Shown: positions 17,586 to 26,799, counted from the stretch's first letter. The stretch: DNA of 64,000 nt from Acidobacteriota bacterium (GCA_016712445.1 JADJRB010000002.1:186001-250000), one strand, 5' to 3'. Notes: generated by a model from the sequence alone, not told the origin. Made by a program: numbers and translations.

Positions 17586-18382
17586 GCCCAGCCCTCGCCG
17601 AATGCGAAGTCTTCATAGCTTTGGCGCGCTTCCTGCCATCCGGCGGCGTCAACCGGCCGGCCGCCGAAAAAGCTGCGCTCGACGACCTGGATGATCGGCC
17701 TCAGGCCGCGCTTCGCACGTTCGGGCAGCTTGCCGAGGCCGGCAATTTCGCGCGCCGTGAGTGACGTGGGCACGCCGCCTTCCACGCGGTCCTGGATGTC
17801 CTCGATGGACCGGAACAGCAGCAGGTGGACAGCTTCCGCGAACCGTCCCTGCCGGGCGAGGGCGTCTGCTTCGTCCAGCAGCGAGCGGGCGGCGGCCGCG
17901 TCAGGCCGGAGGTCCTGCAGCACGTCGTCCTCCGCCTTCACTTTGTTCTTTTGGCGGCCCCCGAAGCGCAGGCGAATCGCCTCTCCAAAAATGAAATAAA
18001 GAAGTCCGGCCACAATGAGGACGACGGCGGCCCAGAATACGAACTGGAATACCGGGCCAAGCGCCTGGAGGAAGTCGGCAATCGCTTTCAGCCAGCTCGG
18101 CGGCGGCTTAGGCGGCGGGATGTCGATATCCTGTTCGGGCCGCACCAGTTGCAACTCGCTGTCCTTGAGATAGGCAGCGTGGGCGCGGTCGACCAAGGCA
18201 AGATCGGTGACCAGGGCGTCGTCTGTGTTCTCGGCGGTAGTCGAATCTATGTCAGCGTCGTCCGGGCCGGGCCATTCGGGTACGTCGATGACGGGGGCAT
18301 CGTGCGCCTGCTGGCTGTATGCCGCGGGCGTAGATATCAGGCCGAGTGCCAGCACACCGAGGAGCGTCCTCAACCTGTTCAT
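17582..18382 (-). CDS. DUF4129 domain protein, first gene of MoxR operon
   Basis: A 266-residue protein with a signal peptide (about residues 1-23, ending STPAAYS-QQA), an acidic periplasmic stretch, a transmembrane helix (VFQFVFWAAVVLIVAGLLYF) and a cytoplasmic C-terminus. That tail carries LARQGRFAEAVHLLLFRS and the DUF4129-like ending FFGGRPVDAAGWQEARQSYE. Such tails resemble transglutaminase-partner C-termini. It opens the six-gene operon, so the promoter should lie in 18383-18520; I see no clear promoter there. Confidence 0.82.
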   Translation of the reverse strand: MNRLRTLLGVLALGLISTPAAYSQQAHDAPVIDVPEWPGPDDADIDSTTAENTDDALVTDLALVDRAHAAYLKDSELQLVRPEQDIDIPPPKPPPSWLKAIADFLQALGPVFQFVFWAAVVLIVAGLLYFIFGEAIRLRFGGRQKNKVKAEDDVLQDLRPDAAAARSLLDEADALARQGRFAEAVHLLLFRSIEDIQDRVEGGVPTSLTAREIAGLGKLPERAKRGLRPIIQVVERSFFGGRPVDAAGWQEARQSYEDFAFGEGWA

Positions 18383-18520
18383 CAGGGACCGACCCTCCTC
18401 GCGTTTCCACCGACTGCCCGCTGAATGACTATTTCAGAGGACGCAACCCGCTTCAACGGGCACTTGCGGTGAGGTGCAATCCGGCGTTACAGGCCGCACA
18501 TGACCGCAGAGGGGCAGGAT

Positions 18521-18988
18521 ATGGACAAGGCAGAGGCGTACCGGCAGCTTGCAGAAGAAATTGCCAGCGTGATCGAAGGCGAGACCTCGACGACGGCGCG
18601 CTATGCGACCGCTGCGTGCCTGATGTCGCTGGCCTTCAAACCGCGATTCTTCTGGACCGGTTTCTATCTCGTCGATCCGTTGAAGCCGGGGGAGCTGGTC
18701 GTCGGGCCCTACCAGGGCACGCTCGGGTGTCTGCGGATCCCGTTCGGAAAAGGCGTGTGCGGCCACGTGGCGGCCACGCGCGAGGCCATCATCGTACCGG
18801 ACGTTCACGAGTTTCCGGGCCACATTGCCTGCGATTCGGCGTCGAATTCAGAGATCGTGCTGCCAGTCTTCACGCCGCAGGGGGACCTTGCGGGGGTGCT
18901 GGATGTGGACTCAACCGACTATGATGCTTTCGACGAAATCGACCAGGCGGGGCTGACCGAAATCTGCAGCCTGCTACTCCGCGCCTAG
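18521..18988 (+). CDS. msrC: Free methionine-(R)-sulfoxide reductase (GAF domain, fRMsr)
   Basis: A 155-residue single GAF-domain enzyme reducing free methionine-R-sulfoxide in the cytoplasm. It matches E. coli YebR/MsrC along its length: WTGFYLVD, GPYQGTLGCLRIPFGKGVCG, and HIACDSASNSEIVLPV. The three redox cysteines of the family are present at about residues 70, 80 and 104. The ATG at 18521 has AGAGGGG about 7 nt upstream and matches family length; an ATG at 18500 lacks a site. Its 3' end overlaps the opposing esterase gene by 15 bp. Confidence 0.92.
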   Translation: MDKAEAYRQLAEEIASVIEGETSTTARYATAACLMSLAFKPRFFWTGFYLVDPLKPGELVVGPYQGTLGCLRIPFGKGVCGHVAATREAIIVPDVHEFPGHIACDSASNSEIVLPVFTPQGDLAGVLDVDSTDYDAFDEIDQAGLTEICSLLLRA

Positions 18989-20743
18989 CAGAATTGGCAG
19001 CGCGCCGGGCTCGGGCTCGGGCGGGGGGGGCGGCTCAGCCTTCGGGCCGGCAACAGTGTCGATCCGCTGACGGAGCGCTTCTTCAAGAATGTCCAGCTTC
19101 CGCGCGCGCAGGCCTTCGATGGGTTTCGGCGAGGGGCCGAGTTCCATCCAGACATCGCCTTCGGGACTGGTGGCGGGCCATTCGGGGAGCCGTTCGCCGT
19201 TGGGATTTCCGGTCTTTGCGAAGTTCGTCCAATAGCTGACCATGCGGTCGGTCAGCTTGCGGTCGGACTCATTCAGCTTCATCAGCGGCAGGTGGCTGTC
19301 GAAAACGAACGAGATTTCGGCGGCATGGTAGGCGCCGATGGTCTGGTTGCGCGATGGCGGCACGCGGGTGAACTGGTAGAGGTAGGTGGGCGCGCCGGAT
19401 TGCGCATTCTGGCGCGCGATGAACCGCATGTGCACGCCGAAGAGGTCGTCGCCGAGCATGTCGGTCGCGCCCTTGTCCCACGTCTCGATCGTGTCCATGC
19501 CGTAGAGCGCCTGCAGCGCCTTCGCTGGGTTCTGGCCGAACACTTCGGCCAGCGCGGCTTCGCGCTCGGCGAGCGTGCCGGTAATCTGTGAACGGAGCAC
19601 GGTCGGCGACTGGAACGAGTCGTAGAACAGCGTGCCCTCGTCGGCGTTGTAGCCTGCGAGCATCGGTACGCTGGGTACATCCCCATCGCGGAATGCCGCG
19701 CCGATGGTCCGGGGCATGACGCTGCCGTCGACGACCGGCAGGAAGTATCCATTGAGATCGCTACGCGCATCCGCACGTGACACGATGGCGGCTGCCGGAA
19801 TTGCGCGGAGGTCCTTGGCGGTCGCTGCCTTCGGCGCGAGCACCGAGAGGAACTCGGCACCGGCGTCTTCCGCGCTGAGCACGCCGGGAACGGGCGAGCG
19901 CTTCAGGTGCAGCATGTTGCCCGTGCTGGCACCGCTTTGCAGGATCACCTTGTGGTACAGGCCGTCGGCCGCGGGCAGGGCCATCAGTTCGGATATCGAC
20001 TGCGCGCCGGCGCTCTCGCCGAAAAGGGTGACATTGCCGGGATCGCCGCCAAACGCGGCGATATTGTCGCGTACCCAGACGAGCGCTGCAGCCTGGTCCA
20101 GCAGTCCGTAATTTCCAGACGTGCCAGCCTCTTCGGTCAGGGCAGGGTGCGCAAGGTAGCCGAAGGCACCGAGCCGGTAGTTGATGGTCACCAGGACCAC
20201 GCCTTTCTCGACGAGGGCGTTCGCCTGGTAGAGGCTGCTCGAACCGGCGCCGTACTGGTGGGCGCCGCCATGGATCCAGACCATGACCGGCTGCTTTTCA
20301 GCGCCTTTCAGGTTTGCAGTGCGCACATTCAGGAACAGGCAGTCTTCTGACTCTGGCGGCGTTTCCTGCGCCGAAATGAAGAACCGCGCGACGAGCTTGT
20401 CGAAGAAGGACAAGCCCATGCCGTCAATGATCTGGTTTACGAAACTTCCGTAGCGTGTGCGGGGTTGAATGCACTCGGCGCCGAATTCGCGCGTGTCGCG
20501 AGATGTTGCGCCCCATTGCGTCGGCGGACCCGGCGGGCTCCAGCGCTTGGCGGAGGCGTACGGAATGCCGTTGAACAGGCGGATGGCCGGATTTTCGTGG
20601 TCGATGCCGCCAATGACGATGCCTTGGTGAATCCGGACGGGTTCCGAGATTTCCATCGGCTTCGGCGGCTGGCGCAAGGTAAACCAGCCATAGGTGGCCC
20701 CGGCCACCAACAGAAAGAAAAGAACTATACTCAAACGGCGCAT
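18974..20743 (-). CDS. Type B carboxylesterase (para-nitrobenzyl esterase family)
   Basis: A 589-residue alpha/beta hydrolase. An N-terminal membrane or signal helix (RRLSIVLFFLLVAGATYGWF) is followed by ESEDCLFLNVRT, the oxyanion region VMVWIHGGAHQYG and the nucleophile elbow GESAGAQS (Ser near residue 242). The acid and histidine lie in the expected order (NADEGTLFYD, then IGAYHAAEISFVF). The C-terminus is Pro/Glu-rich. It probably hydrolyses carboxylic esters in the periplasm or at the membrane; the substrate is unknown. The ATG at 20743 was chosen because the hydrophobic helix begins there. It lies 77 nt after the cystathionine-lyase-like gene but appears to have its own promoter (20773-20802). 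Confidence 0.9.
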   Translation of the reverse strand: MRRLSIVLFFLLVAGATYGWFTLRQPPKPMEISEPVRIHQGIVIGGIDHENPAIRLFNGIPYASAKRWSPPGPPTQWGATSRDTREFGAECIQPRTRYGSFVNQIIDGMGLSFFDKLVARFFISAQETPPESEDCLFLNVRTANLKGAEKQPVMVWIHGGAHQYGAGSSSLYQANALVEKGVVLVTINYRLGAFGYLAHPALTEEAGTSGNYGLLDQAAALVWVRDNIAAFGGDPGNVTLFGESAGAQSISELMALPAADGLYHKVILQSGASTGNMLHLKRSPVPGVLSAEDAGAEFLSVLAPKAATAKDLRAIPAAAIVSRADARSDLNGYFLPVVDGSVMPRTIGAAFRDGDVPSVPMLAGYNADEGTLFYDSFQSPTVLRSQITGTLAEREAALAEVFGQNPAKALQALYGMDTIETWDKGATDMLGDDLFGVHMRFIARQNAQSGAPTYLYQFTRVPPSRNQTIGAYHAAEISFVFDSHLPLMKLNESDRKLTDRMVSYWTNFAKTGNPNGERLPEWPATSPEGDVWMELGPSPKPIEGLRARKLDILEEALRQRIDTVAGPKAEPPPPPEPEPGALPILLGAE

Positions 20744-20772
20744 GGTCAGGTTCCCGGCCCCTGGTTGCAAGC

Positions 20773-20802
20773 ACTATACCAACGTGACACGCCTGTCATG
20801 AA
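20773..20802 (-). promoter_or_regulatory. Candidate promoter with TGACA-N4-TGTCA inverted repeat upstream of esterase
   Basis: On the minus strand a -10-like TATAGT (20773-20778) sits about 30 nt before the esterase ATG. The perfect inverted repeat TGACA-GGCG-TGTCA (20785-20798) lies where the -35/-10 spacer would be, consistent with a repressor site. The same repeat, with a different 4-nt centre, occurs upstream of pyruvate kinase at 42677-42690. Confidence 0.4.
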
Positions 20803-20820
20803 CCCCTGCGCAGGCGCATT

Positions 20821-21927
20821 TCATGCTTCGTCCAGCGCCGCCAATGTCGCGGATACGAGGTCTGCCACCGGCTCGATACCGCAGGCAAAGCGGATGAAAC
20901 CGGCGGGCACGGCGTCGCCCCACCGGATCCGGCATTCCGCGCTGGAATGCACCCCGCCGAAACTTGTCGCAGCGGCTACCAACGGATGCCGCGCGATGAA
21001 GGCCTCGGCTGTTTCGCGGTCCTTCAGGCAGAAGCTGACGATAGGGCCGAAGCCCTTCATCTGCCGCCGGGCGGCTGCGTTGGCCGGATCACCCGCCAGA
21101 CCTGGGTAGCGCAGGCCCGTCACCCGCGCGTCTCCGGACAGCGCTGTCGCAATCGCCATCGCGTTCGCGTTGGCGCGGCTGACGCGCAATTCGAGCGTCT
21201 CCATGCCGCGATGCAGGAGATACGCGTCGAACGGGCTGACGACAGCACCCGCGAGGCGCCGCCAGGTTTTGACCGGCGCCATTAGGCTCGCATCGCGGCA
21301 GGCCACATGGCCGGCGAGAATGTCGGAATGGCCCGCCATCGCCTTGGTGTCTGCCATGATTGAAAAGTCCGCACCCAGATCAAGCGGGCGCTGGCACAGC
21401 GGGGTGGCGGTGGTGTTGTCCGCCATCAGCAAGGCACCGGCCGCCTTCGCGCGCGCGGCAACCGCTGCAATGTCACACACATCAAGGCCCGGGTTCGACG
21501 GGGTCTCGATCAGCGCAAGCTTCACGCCGCTGAAATCGACCGATTCAAACTGGGCGGTGGCGCATGTTCTCACCTCGACGCCGCGGGCTGCGAACTGGTC
21601 TGCGAGCAAGCCCCGCGCATTGTAGTATCCATCGGAATGGACCAGCACCCGGTCGCCGGGCTTGAGATGCGCATAGAACACGGCGGCGATCGCGGCCATG
21701 CCGGAAGGCAACAGCAAGGTCTCGGCGTCTTCGAGGATCGAGAGCTCCGCCTCCACTTCCTCGACGGTCGGATTGCCGTTCCGGCCATAAAAGTGCGTGC
21801 CGTCCGGATCGCCGGGTTGTTCAAATGTGGACGAGGCCACGATGGGCAGCGCCACGGGCTCGCCCTTGCGCAATCGCTGGGTTCGGTGGTGCAGCAGCCG
21901 TGCAATTGGGGAGTATGGTTCACTCAA
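20821..21927 (-). CDS. Cys/Met metabolism PLP-dependent enzyme (cystathionine gamma-lyase/synthase-like)
   Basis: A 368-residue fold-type I PLP enzyme. It shows FYGRNGNPTVEEVE, LLLPSGMAAIAAVFYAHL, IETPSNPGLDVCD, LMADNTTATPLCQRPLDLGA and the PLP-lysine motif MADTKAMAGHSD (Lys near residue 194). A C-terminal SFGGVHSSAECRIRW stands where classical CGL/MetB has SLGG. It is slightly shorter than most members (about 380-400). TTG at 21927 is the likely start, with AAGGAG 9 nt upstream inside the GST gene. It is coupled to the GST gene by an 8-bp overlap. Whether it makes or breaks cystathionine, or acts on another thioether, cannot be decided from sequence alone. Confidence 0.85.
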   Translation of the reverse strand: MSEPYSPIARLLHHRTQRLRKGEPVALPIVASSTFEQPGDPDGTHFYGRNGNPTVEEVEAELSILEDAETLLLPSGMAAIAAVFYAHLKPGDRVLVHSDGYYNARGLLADQFAARGVEVRTCATAQFESVDFSGVKLALIETPSNPGLDVCDIAAVAARAKAAGALLMADNTTATPLCQRPLDLGADFSIMADTKAMAGHSDILAGHVACRDASLMAPVKTWRRLAGAVVSPFDAYLLHRGMETLELRVSRANANAMAIATALSGDARVTGLRYPGLAGDPANAAARRQMKGFGPIVSFCLKDRETAEAFIARHPLVAAATSFGGVHSSAECRIRWGDAVPAGFIRFACGIEPVADLVSATLAALDEA

Positions 21928-22915
21928 GGATGCGGGCTCCTTCGCCGATCATCGCTCCGATGGCGGCCTGGCCGGCGGCGCCGAGGCCAGACCATTCTGC
22001 CCGCAAGGTGTCGAGGCACTTCGCCTGATACTTGAAAACGCCCTGTTCGTAGCGCGCTTTCTCGATCGTCACGCTGAATGTATCTGCGCCAGCGGCCAGT
22101 GCGTCAGCATTGGCCTTCAGGAAAGGCAGGTAGGTATCGCCCGCCTGCAGGAGCAAGGCGCGCACGGGAGCAGAGGACAGGGCCTCAGCCTCCGGCAACC
22201 AGTCGCCATCGAGACCGCTGGCATCATCGGCCAGATCCAGCCACCGATAGAGGTAAGGCGTTTCCGCGCGCAGCCACGCCATCGGCGTCGGGTCGACGCT
22301 CATGACCTTCAATTGACCGTACAAGGCGATATCGGCTAGCGAAATGCGGTCGCCGAACAGGAAGCGCGTGGGACCAGTCGCCATGCCTTCCAGCGCGTGG
22401 CATGTGCGTTTCCAGCTCGCTTCGATCACCGGGGCCGTTTCAGGCGTGCAGCCAACGAGGGCCATGCGCGAGATCTGCCGTGCCCGGATGGTGGCGGCCG
22501 CGGTCTCGACGCCCTGCCGGCCAACATTGGGAAGCGAATCGTACATCAGCCAGTTGGCGCACCATTCCTGGTCATCTTCGTAGAACCAGCGATAGTGGAA
22601 CATCGCTTTCATGAACCACTCGTCAGCCATGTCCTCGATCAGCAGGCAGACGAAGCGCAGGGCCGGCGAACCGGGCACCAGCGCCCGTCCCTGGTCTTCG
22701 AGCGACAGGAGGAATGGCGTGGAATCGTTGGTCCAGCTGCCATCCGGCTTGCGGATGACCGGTATGACCTGCGCTCGCACGTTTGGCATCACATGCTGGC
22801 GGTCTTCCGCCGTCATGCCCGTCCATGTATGCGGCAGGCGCTTGGCGCGCAACGCCGCGCGCACTTTCAGCGAGTAGGGCGAGCCGAGCGCACCGTAAAT
22901 GTCGTATCCGCTCAT
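21920..22915 (-). CDS. Glutathione S-transferase-like protein
   Basis: A 331-residue protein. The N-terminal thioredoxin-like domain starts DIYGALGSPYSLKVRAALRA, with VIPVIRKPDGSWTNDSTPFL as the glutathione-site strand. The all-helical C-terminal domain contains FLFGDRISLADIALYGQL, a good GST N-capping/hydrophobic staple match. It is longer than ordinary GSTs (about 200-230), with an extra helical C-terminus of about 80 residues. ATG 22915 overlaps the DUF1330 stop as ATGA. Operon neighbours suggest handling of a small thiol or thioether compound, but this is inference. Confidence 0.83.
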   Translation of the reverse strand: MSGYDIYGALGSPYSLKVRAALRAKRLPHTWTGMTAEDRQHVMPNVRAQVIPVIRKPDGSWTNDSTPFLLSLEDQGRALVPGSPALRFVCLLIEDMADEWFMKAMFHYRWFYEDDQEWCANWLMYDSLPNVGRQGVETAAATIRARQISRMALVGCTPETAPVIEASWKRTCHALEGMATGPTRFLFGDRISLADIALYGQLKVMSVDPTPMAWLRAETPYLYRWLDLADDASGLDGDWLPEAEALSSAPVRALLLQAGDTYLPFLKANADALAAGADTFSVTIEKARYEQGVFKYQAKCLDTLRAEWSGLGAAGQAAIGAMIGEGARILE

Positions 22916-23334
22916 ACCTTCGCTCCGTTTGTCCAGGTGGGCCGCGTCACGATCAGGTCCTGGCAAAGCAGGCCGGCTTCGCGGTGACGCGACATGTCCT
23001 TGTAATCCCTGTGATTAAGCGTTGCGATGAACGCCTGCCGCGTCGGGAAATGGTTCACCAGCACCGCGTCCCAGTCGCCGCCGCCAATGAAGTAGCGCTC
23101 CGTATCGCCGAGCAGCAGCGTGGTGCCACCGACTTCTGCTGCCGCCCGGGTGAAGGCTTCGGAATAGCGCTGATAGGCGTCGCGCCCAGAAATGGATTCG
23201 CCGTGTTCGGGATCCGACGGCAGGTATTCAGCATGGACGCGAAACTTGAGCAGGTTGACCTGCGCAACGGGACCGGCGTGAGGGTCATCCCGGAACGCAC
23301 GGAACTGTGCGGCAGTCGGCTGGAAGGCAGGCAT
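22912..23334 (-). CDS. DUF1330 domain protein
   Basis: A 140-residue protein with the DUF1330 (dimeric alpha-beta barrel) pattern: GPVAQVNLLKFR, GRDAYQRYSEAFT, GGTTLLLGDTERYFIGG, WDAVLVNHFPTRQAFIATL and DYKDMSRHREAGL. No catalytic function is established for the family. Its start codon overlaps the peptidase stop by one base (TGATG), and its stop overlaps the GST start, so it is translationally coupled on both sides. Confidence 0.85.
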   Translation of the reverse strand: MPAFQPTAAQFRAFRDDPHAGPVAQVNLLKFRVHAEYLPSDPEHGESISGRDAYQRYSEAFTRAAAEVGGTTLLLGDTERYFIGGGDWDAVLVNHFPTRQAFIATLNHRDYKDMSRHREAGLLCQDLIVTRPTWTNGAKV

Positions 23335-25709
23335 CAGTCGGTCTCCGGTTTCATGTGGCGCATGAGGAAAGCCATCCGTGTGCGCATCAGGTGCACTTGT
23401 AGTGCTTCGCCGCGAATGCCGTGGCGCTGGCCGGGATATGTCATCACATCGAACGTCTTGCCGAGTTCCTGAAGCGCCGCCATCAGGCGTGTCGTGTTGT
23501 CGAATGTTACATTGTCGTCGGCCATCCCGTGCACCAGCAGGAGCGGGGTTGAAAGCTTGTCGAGGCCGGTCAACACGCTGCCGGCGGCATAGCCCTCAGG
23601 ATTGCCTTCCGGCGTACCCATGTAGCGCTCCGTATAAAACGTATCGTAGAGGGACCAGTCCGTTACCGGCGCACCTGCGACGGCGGCGGCGAACGTGCCG
23701 GGCGGCGCGGCAGGGATCATCCTCAACGTCATGTAACCGCCATAGCTCCAGCCCTGCACGGCAATGCGGGCGGGGTCGACGAAGGGCTGCGACTTCAGCC
23801 AGTCAATGCCAAGCAGCTGGTCGCGCACTTCGGCCTGACCCATCTTCAGATGGATGACATCCTCGAATGCCTTGCCACGATTCCAGGAACCTCGATTATC
23901 CAGCCGGAATACAATGAAATCCTGACTATTGTAGAACACGTCGGTCAGTGGACCCCATTCCCGGTTCACGGTCTGGGCATGTGGGCCGCCATACACTTCA
24001 ACGATCACGGGGTATTTTTTCAACGGATCGAAGTCGCGCGGCTTCTGGATTGAATAGTGAAGGATCTGGCCATCTTCGGCCGTCAGGGTGCCGAACTCGG
24101 GCGTGGTATGCTGGTCGAGATACGGCGCGTACGGATGGTTCGCATCCAGCTTGTTTTCTTCGATCCAAGCGATCAGGGAGCCGTCGATCCGGTAGAGGCC
24201 GGTTTGCGGCGGCTGCGTGGGTGAAGACGACGTGCCGACAAAGGATTGTCCGTCCGGGCTCACGGTGACCGTCCAACTGGAACCTGCGGTCGTGATGCGC
24301 TCCGGAGTGAAACACTCGGGCGTGGCGCGCGCGGATCTGGGTGTCAGGTCGATGCAGTTTGTATCCGGAAGTCTCTTCGCGCCGCGCTTTTCGACTTCAT
24401 CGTTTGTCCAGCTCAATCGCTCGACGTAAAGGTGCCGCTCCAGCGGCGTATCCCTGAAGCCGGTGAAGTAGACGCGCCGGTCCTGGCCGCTGGCAAATTT
24501 CAGTTCGTCAATTGCCCAGTCGTCGCCACCGATAGTGACGGTGCCCTCGTCGGTACTCGCAACCAATTGCTTGAAGCCGGACTCTTCGTTTGAAGTCAGG
24601 CCGTAGCGGCCGCCGGGGACAGTCTGCCAAAGCTCGCCGATGTTGACCCAGTGCGGCTGGGTCTCGCGCTGTGTTTCGATCGTCTGCCATTTGCGCTCAA
24701 GGATCGCTGACTTGTGGAGGATGACGGTCTGTGCGCGGTTGATCGCCTGCAGGTGCAGCGATGCGCGGGACCAGTTTACCCGGGCCAGGTATTGATCGGA
24801 GGCAAGGCCCCATTCCGGTTCGCGCCAATTCACTTCGACAGGCGCGCCGCCTTTTAGATCGAGGACGAAGAGGTCGACCACCGCATTCGGGCGTCCGGCG
24901 CGCGGGTAACGCTGGTTGACGACCGTCACTTCATCCGCTGCGATGTCGAAGCGGGGAATAATATCGACGCCGCTTTCATCGACGCGTGTGTAGGCGACGT
25001 ACCGCTCGTCCGGGCTCCACCAGTATCCCGTGTAGCGGTCCATCTCTTCTTGAGCCACAAATTCGGCGACGCCATAGCTGATTGCCTTGTCCGGATCAGC
25101 AAGCGGCGTCAGGCGGCGCTCGGCGCCCGTGGCTAACGTGATGGCATAGAGCGCGCCATCGCGGATGAAACTCGCGTAGGTGCCGTTCGGCGAAATGCGC
25201 GCGTCATATTCGAAGGTGGGAGTCTCGGTCAGGCGGCGGACCTCGGGACCGCTGCTGCCAAGGGTCACGAGATACAGATCGCCGCCCGCCGGCACCAGGA
25301 GGGTGTCGTCCGTGCCCCAGTCATAGTCAGCGATGCCGCGCGTTCCCGCGATCCGCTTGCGCTCGCGCATGGCCTTCTCGGCTTCGGCGAGTTCCGCGTC
25401 GGCGGGGTCGATGAGGATGGAGTCCACCAGAAGCGAGGCCTTGCCCGTTGCAACGTCGAATTGCCAGAGGTCGAACCGGTTCTGTTCACTGGCACGCGGT
25501 TTCAGGAACGTGACCCTTTTGCCATCGGGCGAGAATTTCACGCCGCGCGGGCTTGGGCCTGACAGGGCGGGCGAGGCGTAGAGGCGTTCGAGAGTCAGCT
25601 TGGCAGGCGCGGGCATGTCGGTCCGGGGCGTGAGGGCGGGGTCGGCCGAGCTCAGGCAGGCCGGCAGGAAGGCGAGTGCTGCGGCAGCTATGAGAAGGCG
25701 GCGAAGCAT
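23334..25709 (-). CDS. S9 family dipeptidyl peptidase IV-like lipoprotein
   Basis: A 791-residue enzyme with a lipoprotein signal (LAFLPAC, lipobox Cys near residue 18), an N-terminal beta-propeller of about 450 residues (it includes YTGYWWSPDERYVAYTRVDE) and a C-terminal prolyl-oligopeptidase domain. The catalytic triad is visible in family order and spacing: Ser655 (GWSYGGYM), Asp731 (HGMADDNV), His763 (GQRHGI). The VAQEEMDRYTGYWW stretch carries the double-Glu signature of DPP IV enzymes that remove N-terminal X-Pro dipeptides. ATG 25709 starts directly at the signal peptide. It leads the leftward operon peptidase-DUF1330-GST-CGL. Confidence 0.92.
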   Translation of the reverse strand: MLRRLLIAAAALAFLPACLSSADPALTPRTDMPAPAKLTLERLYASPALSGPSPRGVKFSPDGKRVTFLKPRASEQNRFDLWQFDVATGKASLLVDSILIDPADAELAEAEKAMRERKRIAGTRGIADYDWGTDDTLLVPAGGDLYLVTLGSSGPEVRRLTETPTFEYDARISPNGTYASFIRDGALYAITLATGAERRLTPLADPDKAISYGVAEFVAQEEMDRYTGYWWSPDERYVAYTRVDESGVDIIPRFDIAADEVTVVNQRYPRAGRPNAVVDLFVLDLKGGAPVEVNWREPEWGLASDQYLARVNWSRASLHLQAINRAQTVILHKSAILERKWQTIETQRETQPHWVNIGELWQTVPGGRYGLTSNEESGFKQLVASTDEGTVTIGGDDWAIDELKFASGQDRRVYFTGFRDTPLERHLYVERLSWTNDEVEKRGAKRLPDTNCIDLTPRSARATPECFTPERITTAGSSWTVTVSPDGQSFVGTSSSPTQPPQTGLYRIDGSLIAWIEENKLDANHPYAPYLDQHTTPEFGTLTAEDGQILHYSIQKPRDFDPLKKYPVIVEVYGGPHAQTVNREWGPLTDVFYNSQDFIVFRLDNRGSWNRGKAFEDVIHLKMGQAEVRDQLLGIDWLKSQPFVDPARIAVQGWSYGGYMTLRMIPAAPPGTFAAAVAGAPVTDWSLYDTFYTERYMGTPEGNPEGYAAGSVLTGLDKLSTPLLLVHGMADDNVTFDNTTRLMAALQELGKTFDVMTYPGQRHGIRGEALQVHLMRTRMAFLMRHMKPETD

Positions 25710-25851
25710 GGCGCCGGACTGTAGCCGCGATTCCGCCGATGTCACCTCGCGGCGCGGCGGTCAGACACCGCACATGGCAGCGAATTTTCTTTCCAACCTG
25801 GGCCGGCGCGTGCTTTCCTGACGCAAACAGACAATCCGGGGGAGGCACATC

Positions 25852-26784
25852 ATGTTGCGCTGGATTCTGAATGGCCTCGCCGTGTTGTTGTTCCTGCTGC
25901 TCGCGGCAGGCTGGTGGTTCCTGTTCGCCGGGGCGCGGGCGCCCGCCACTGCGCCCGGCCTGATGGATGTTTCCGAATGGCGCGCCCTCGTCGCCGGCGA
26001 TGCCGGGCAGGGGCCGTCCCGAGTCGGCTGGCTTGAAGTTGGCCACGCCGAATTTCCCAGCTTTGCGGTGCAGGCAGGCCGGTTCGCCGACCCTGTGCAG
26101 ATGAGCTTCGGTTCAGTCGAGCTTTCCTGGCCTGGCCGCACGGCGATCATCGACACGGCCGTGGACGCCGAGACACTCGAGGAAATGAGCCAGGCGCCCG
26201 AGTCCGGGTTCGATCCGGATGCCTATACGGTGATGCTCGACGCCATGGAGCGCGCCAGCCTGGTTGTGGTGACGCACGAGCATCTCGATCATGTGATGGG
26301 CCTCGCGCGCCATCCGGACCCGGCGGCGGTGGCGCCGCATCTCGGCATCACGCCAACCCAGCGGGCCGTCCTCGGCCAGTTTGCGCGCAGCGGCGAGGTG
26401 CCTGAAGCTTACGCCAGTCTTCCGCTGGAGGCGCGTACCCAGCCTGTGCGTCTGGACGCCGGGCTAGTGGCGATCCCGATGGCGGGCCATTCGCCGGGGT
26501 CCGAGATGTTCTACGTGCAGGCGGCCGACGGCACGGAATACCTCTTCATCGGCGACATTGCCTGGAACATGTCCAACATCGACGATCTCACCACCCGGCC
26601 TCAGCTGTTGAACCTGCTGTTTTTCGATCCACCCGAGGATCGCACGCGCACCCGGGCCCAGTTGCGAGCCCTTCATGATCTGAAACAGGCGGAGCCGGGG
26701 CTGGTTATCGTGCCGGCACATGACCGGCGCCTTGTTGAAACGCTGATTGCCGAGGGAAAGCTGGCGAAAGACTTTGGCGGCTGA
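25852..26784 (+). CDS. MBL-fold metallo-hydrolase, membrane anchored
   Basis: A 310-residue metallo-beta-lactamase fold protein. An N-terminal helix (ILNGLAVLLFLLLAAGWWF) anchors it or directs export. The metal motif THEHLDH lies near residue 141, followed by MAGHSPGSEMFYVQ, the bridging-Asp strand YLFIGDIAWNMSN and the last histidine in VPAHD. GGGGGAGG precedes the ATG at 25852. Substrate is unknown; it is not a close match to glyoxalase II. It is divergent from the S9 peptidase. Confidence 0.88.
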   Translation: MLRWILNGLAVLLFLLLAAGWWFLFAGARAPATAPGLMDVSEWRALVAGDAGQGPSRVGWLEVGHAEFPSFAVQAGRFADPVQMSFGSVELSWPGRTAIIDTAVDAETLEEMSQAPESGFDPDAYTVMLDAMERASLVVVTHEHLDHVMGLARHPDPAAVAPHLGITPTQRAVLGQFARSGEVPEAYASLPLEARTQPVRLDAGLVAIPMAGHSPGSEMFYVQAADGTEYLFIGDIAWNMSNIDDLTTRPQLLNLLFFDPPEDRTRTRAQLRALHDLKQAEPGLVIVPAHDRRLVETLIAEGKLAKDFGG

Positions 26785-26799
26785 GCGACTTCGGTCGCT
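26784..26799 (+). other. Small UUCG hairpin after the MBL gene
   Basis: AGCGAC-TTCG-GTCGCT forms a perfect 6-bp stem with a stable UUCG tetraloop, starting at the last base of the MBL stop codon. No T run follows, so it may stabilise the 3' end rather than terminate. Confidence 0.4.
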
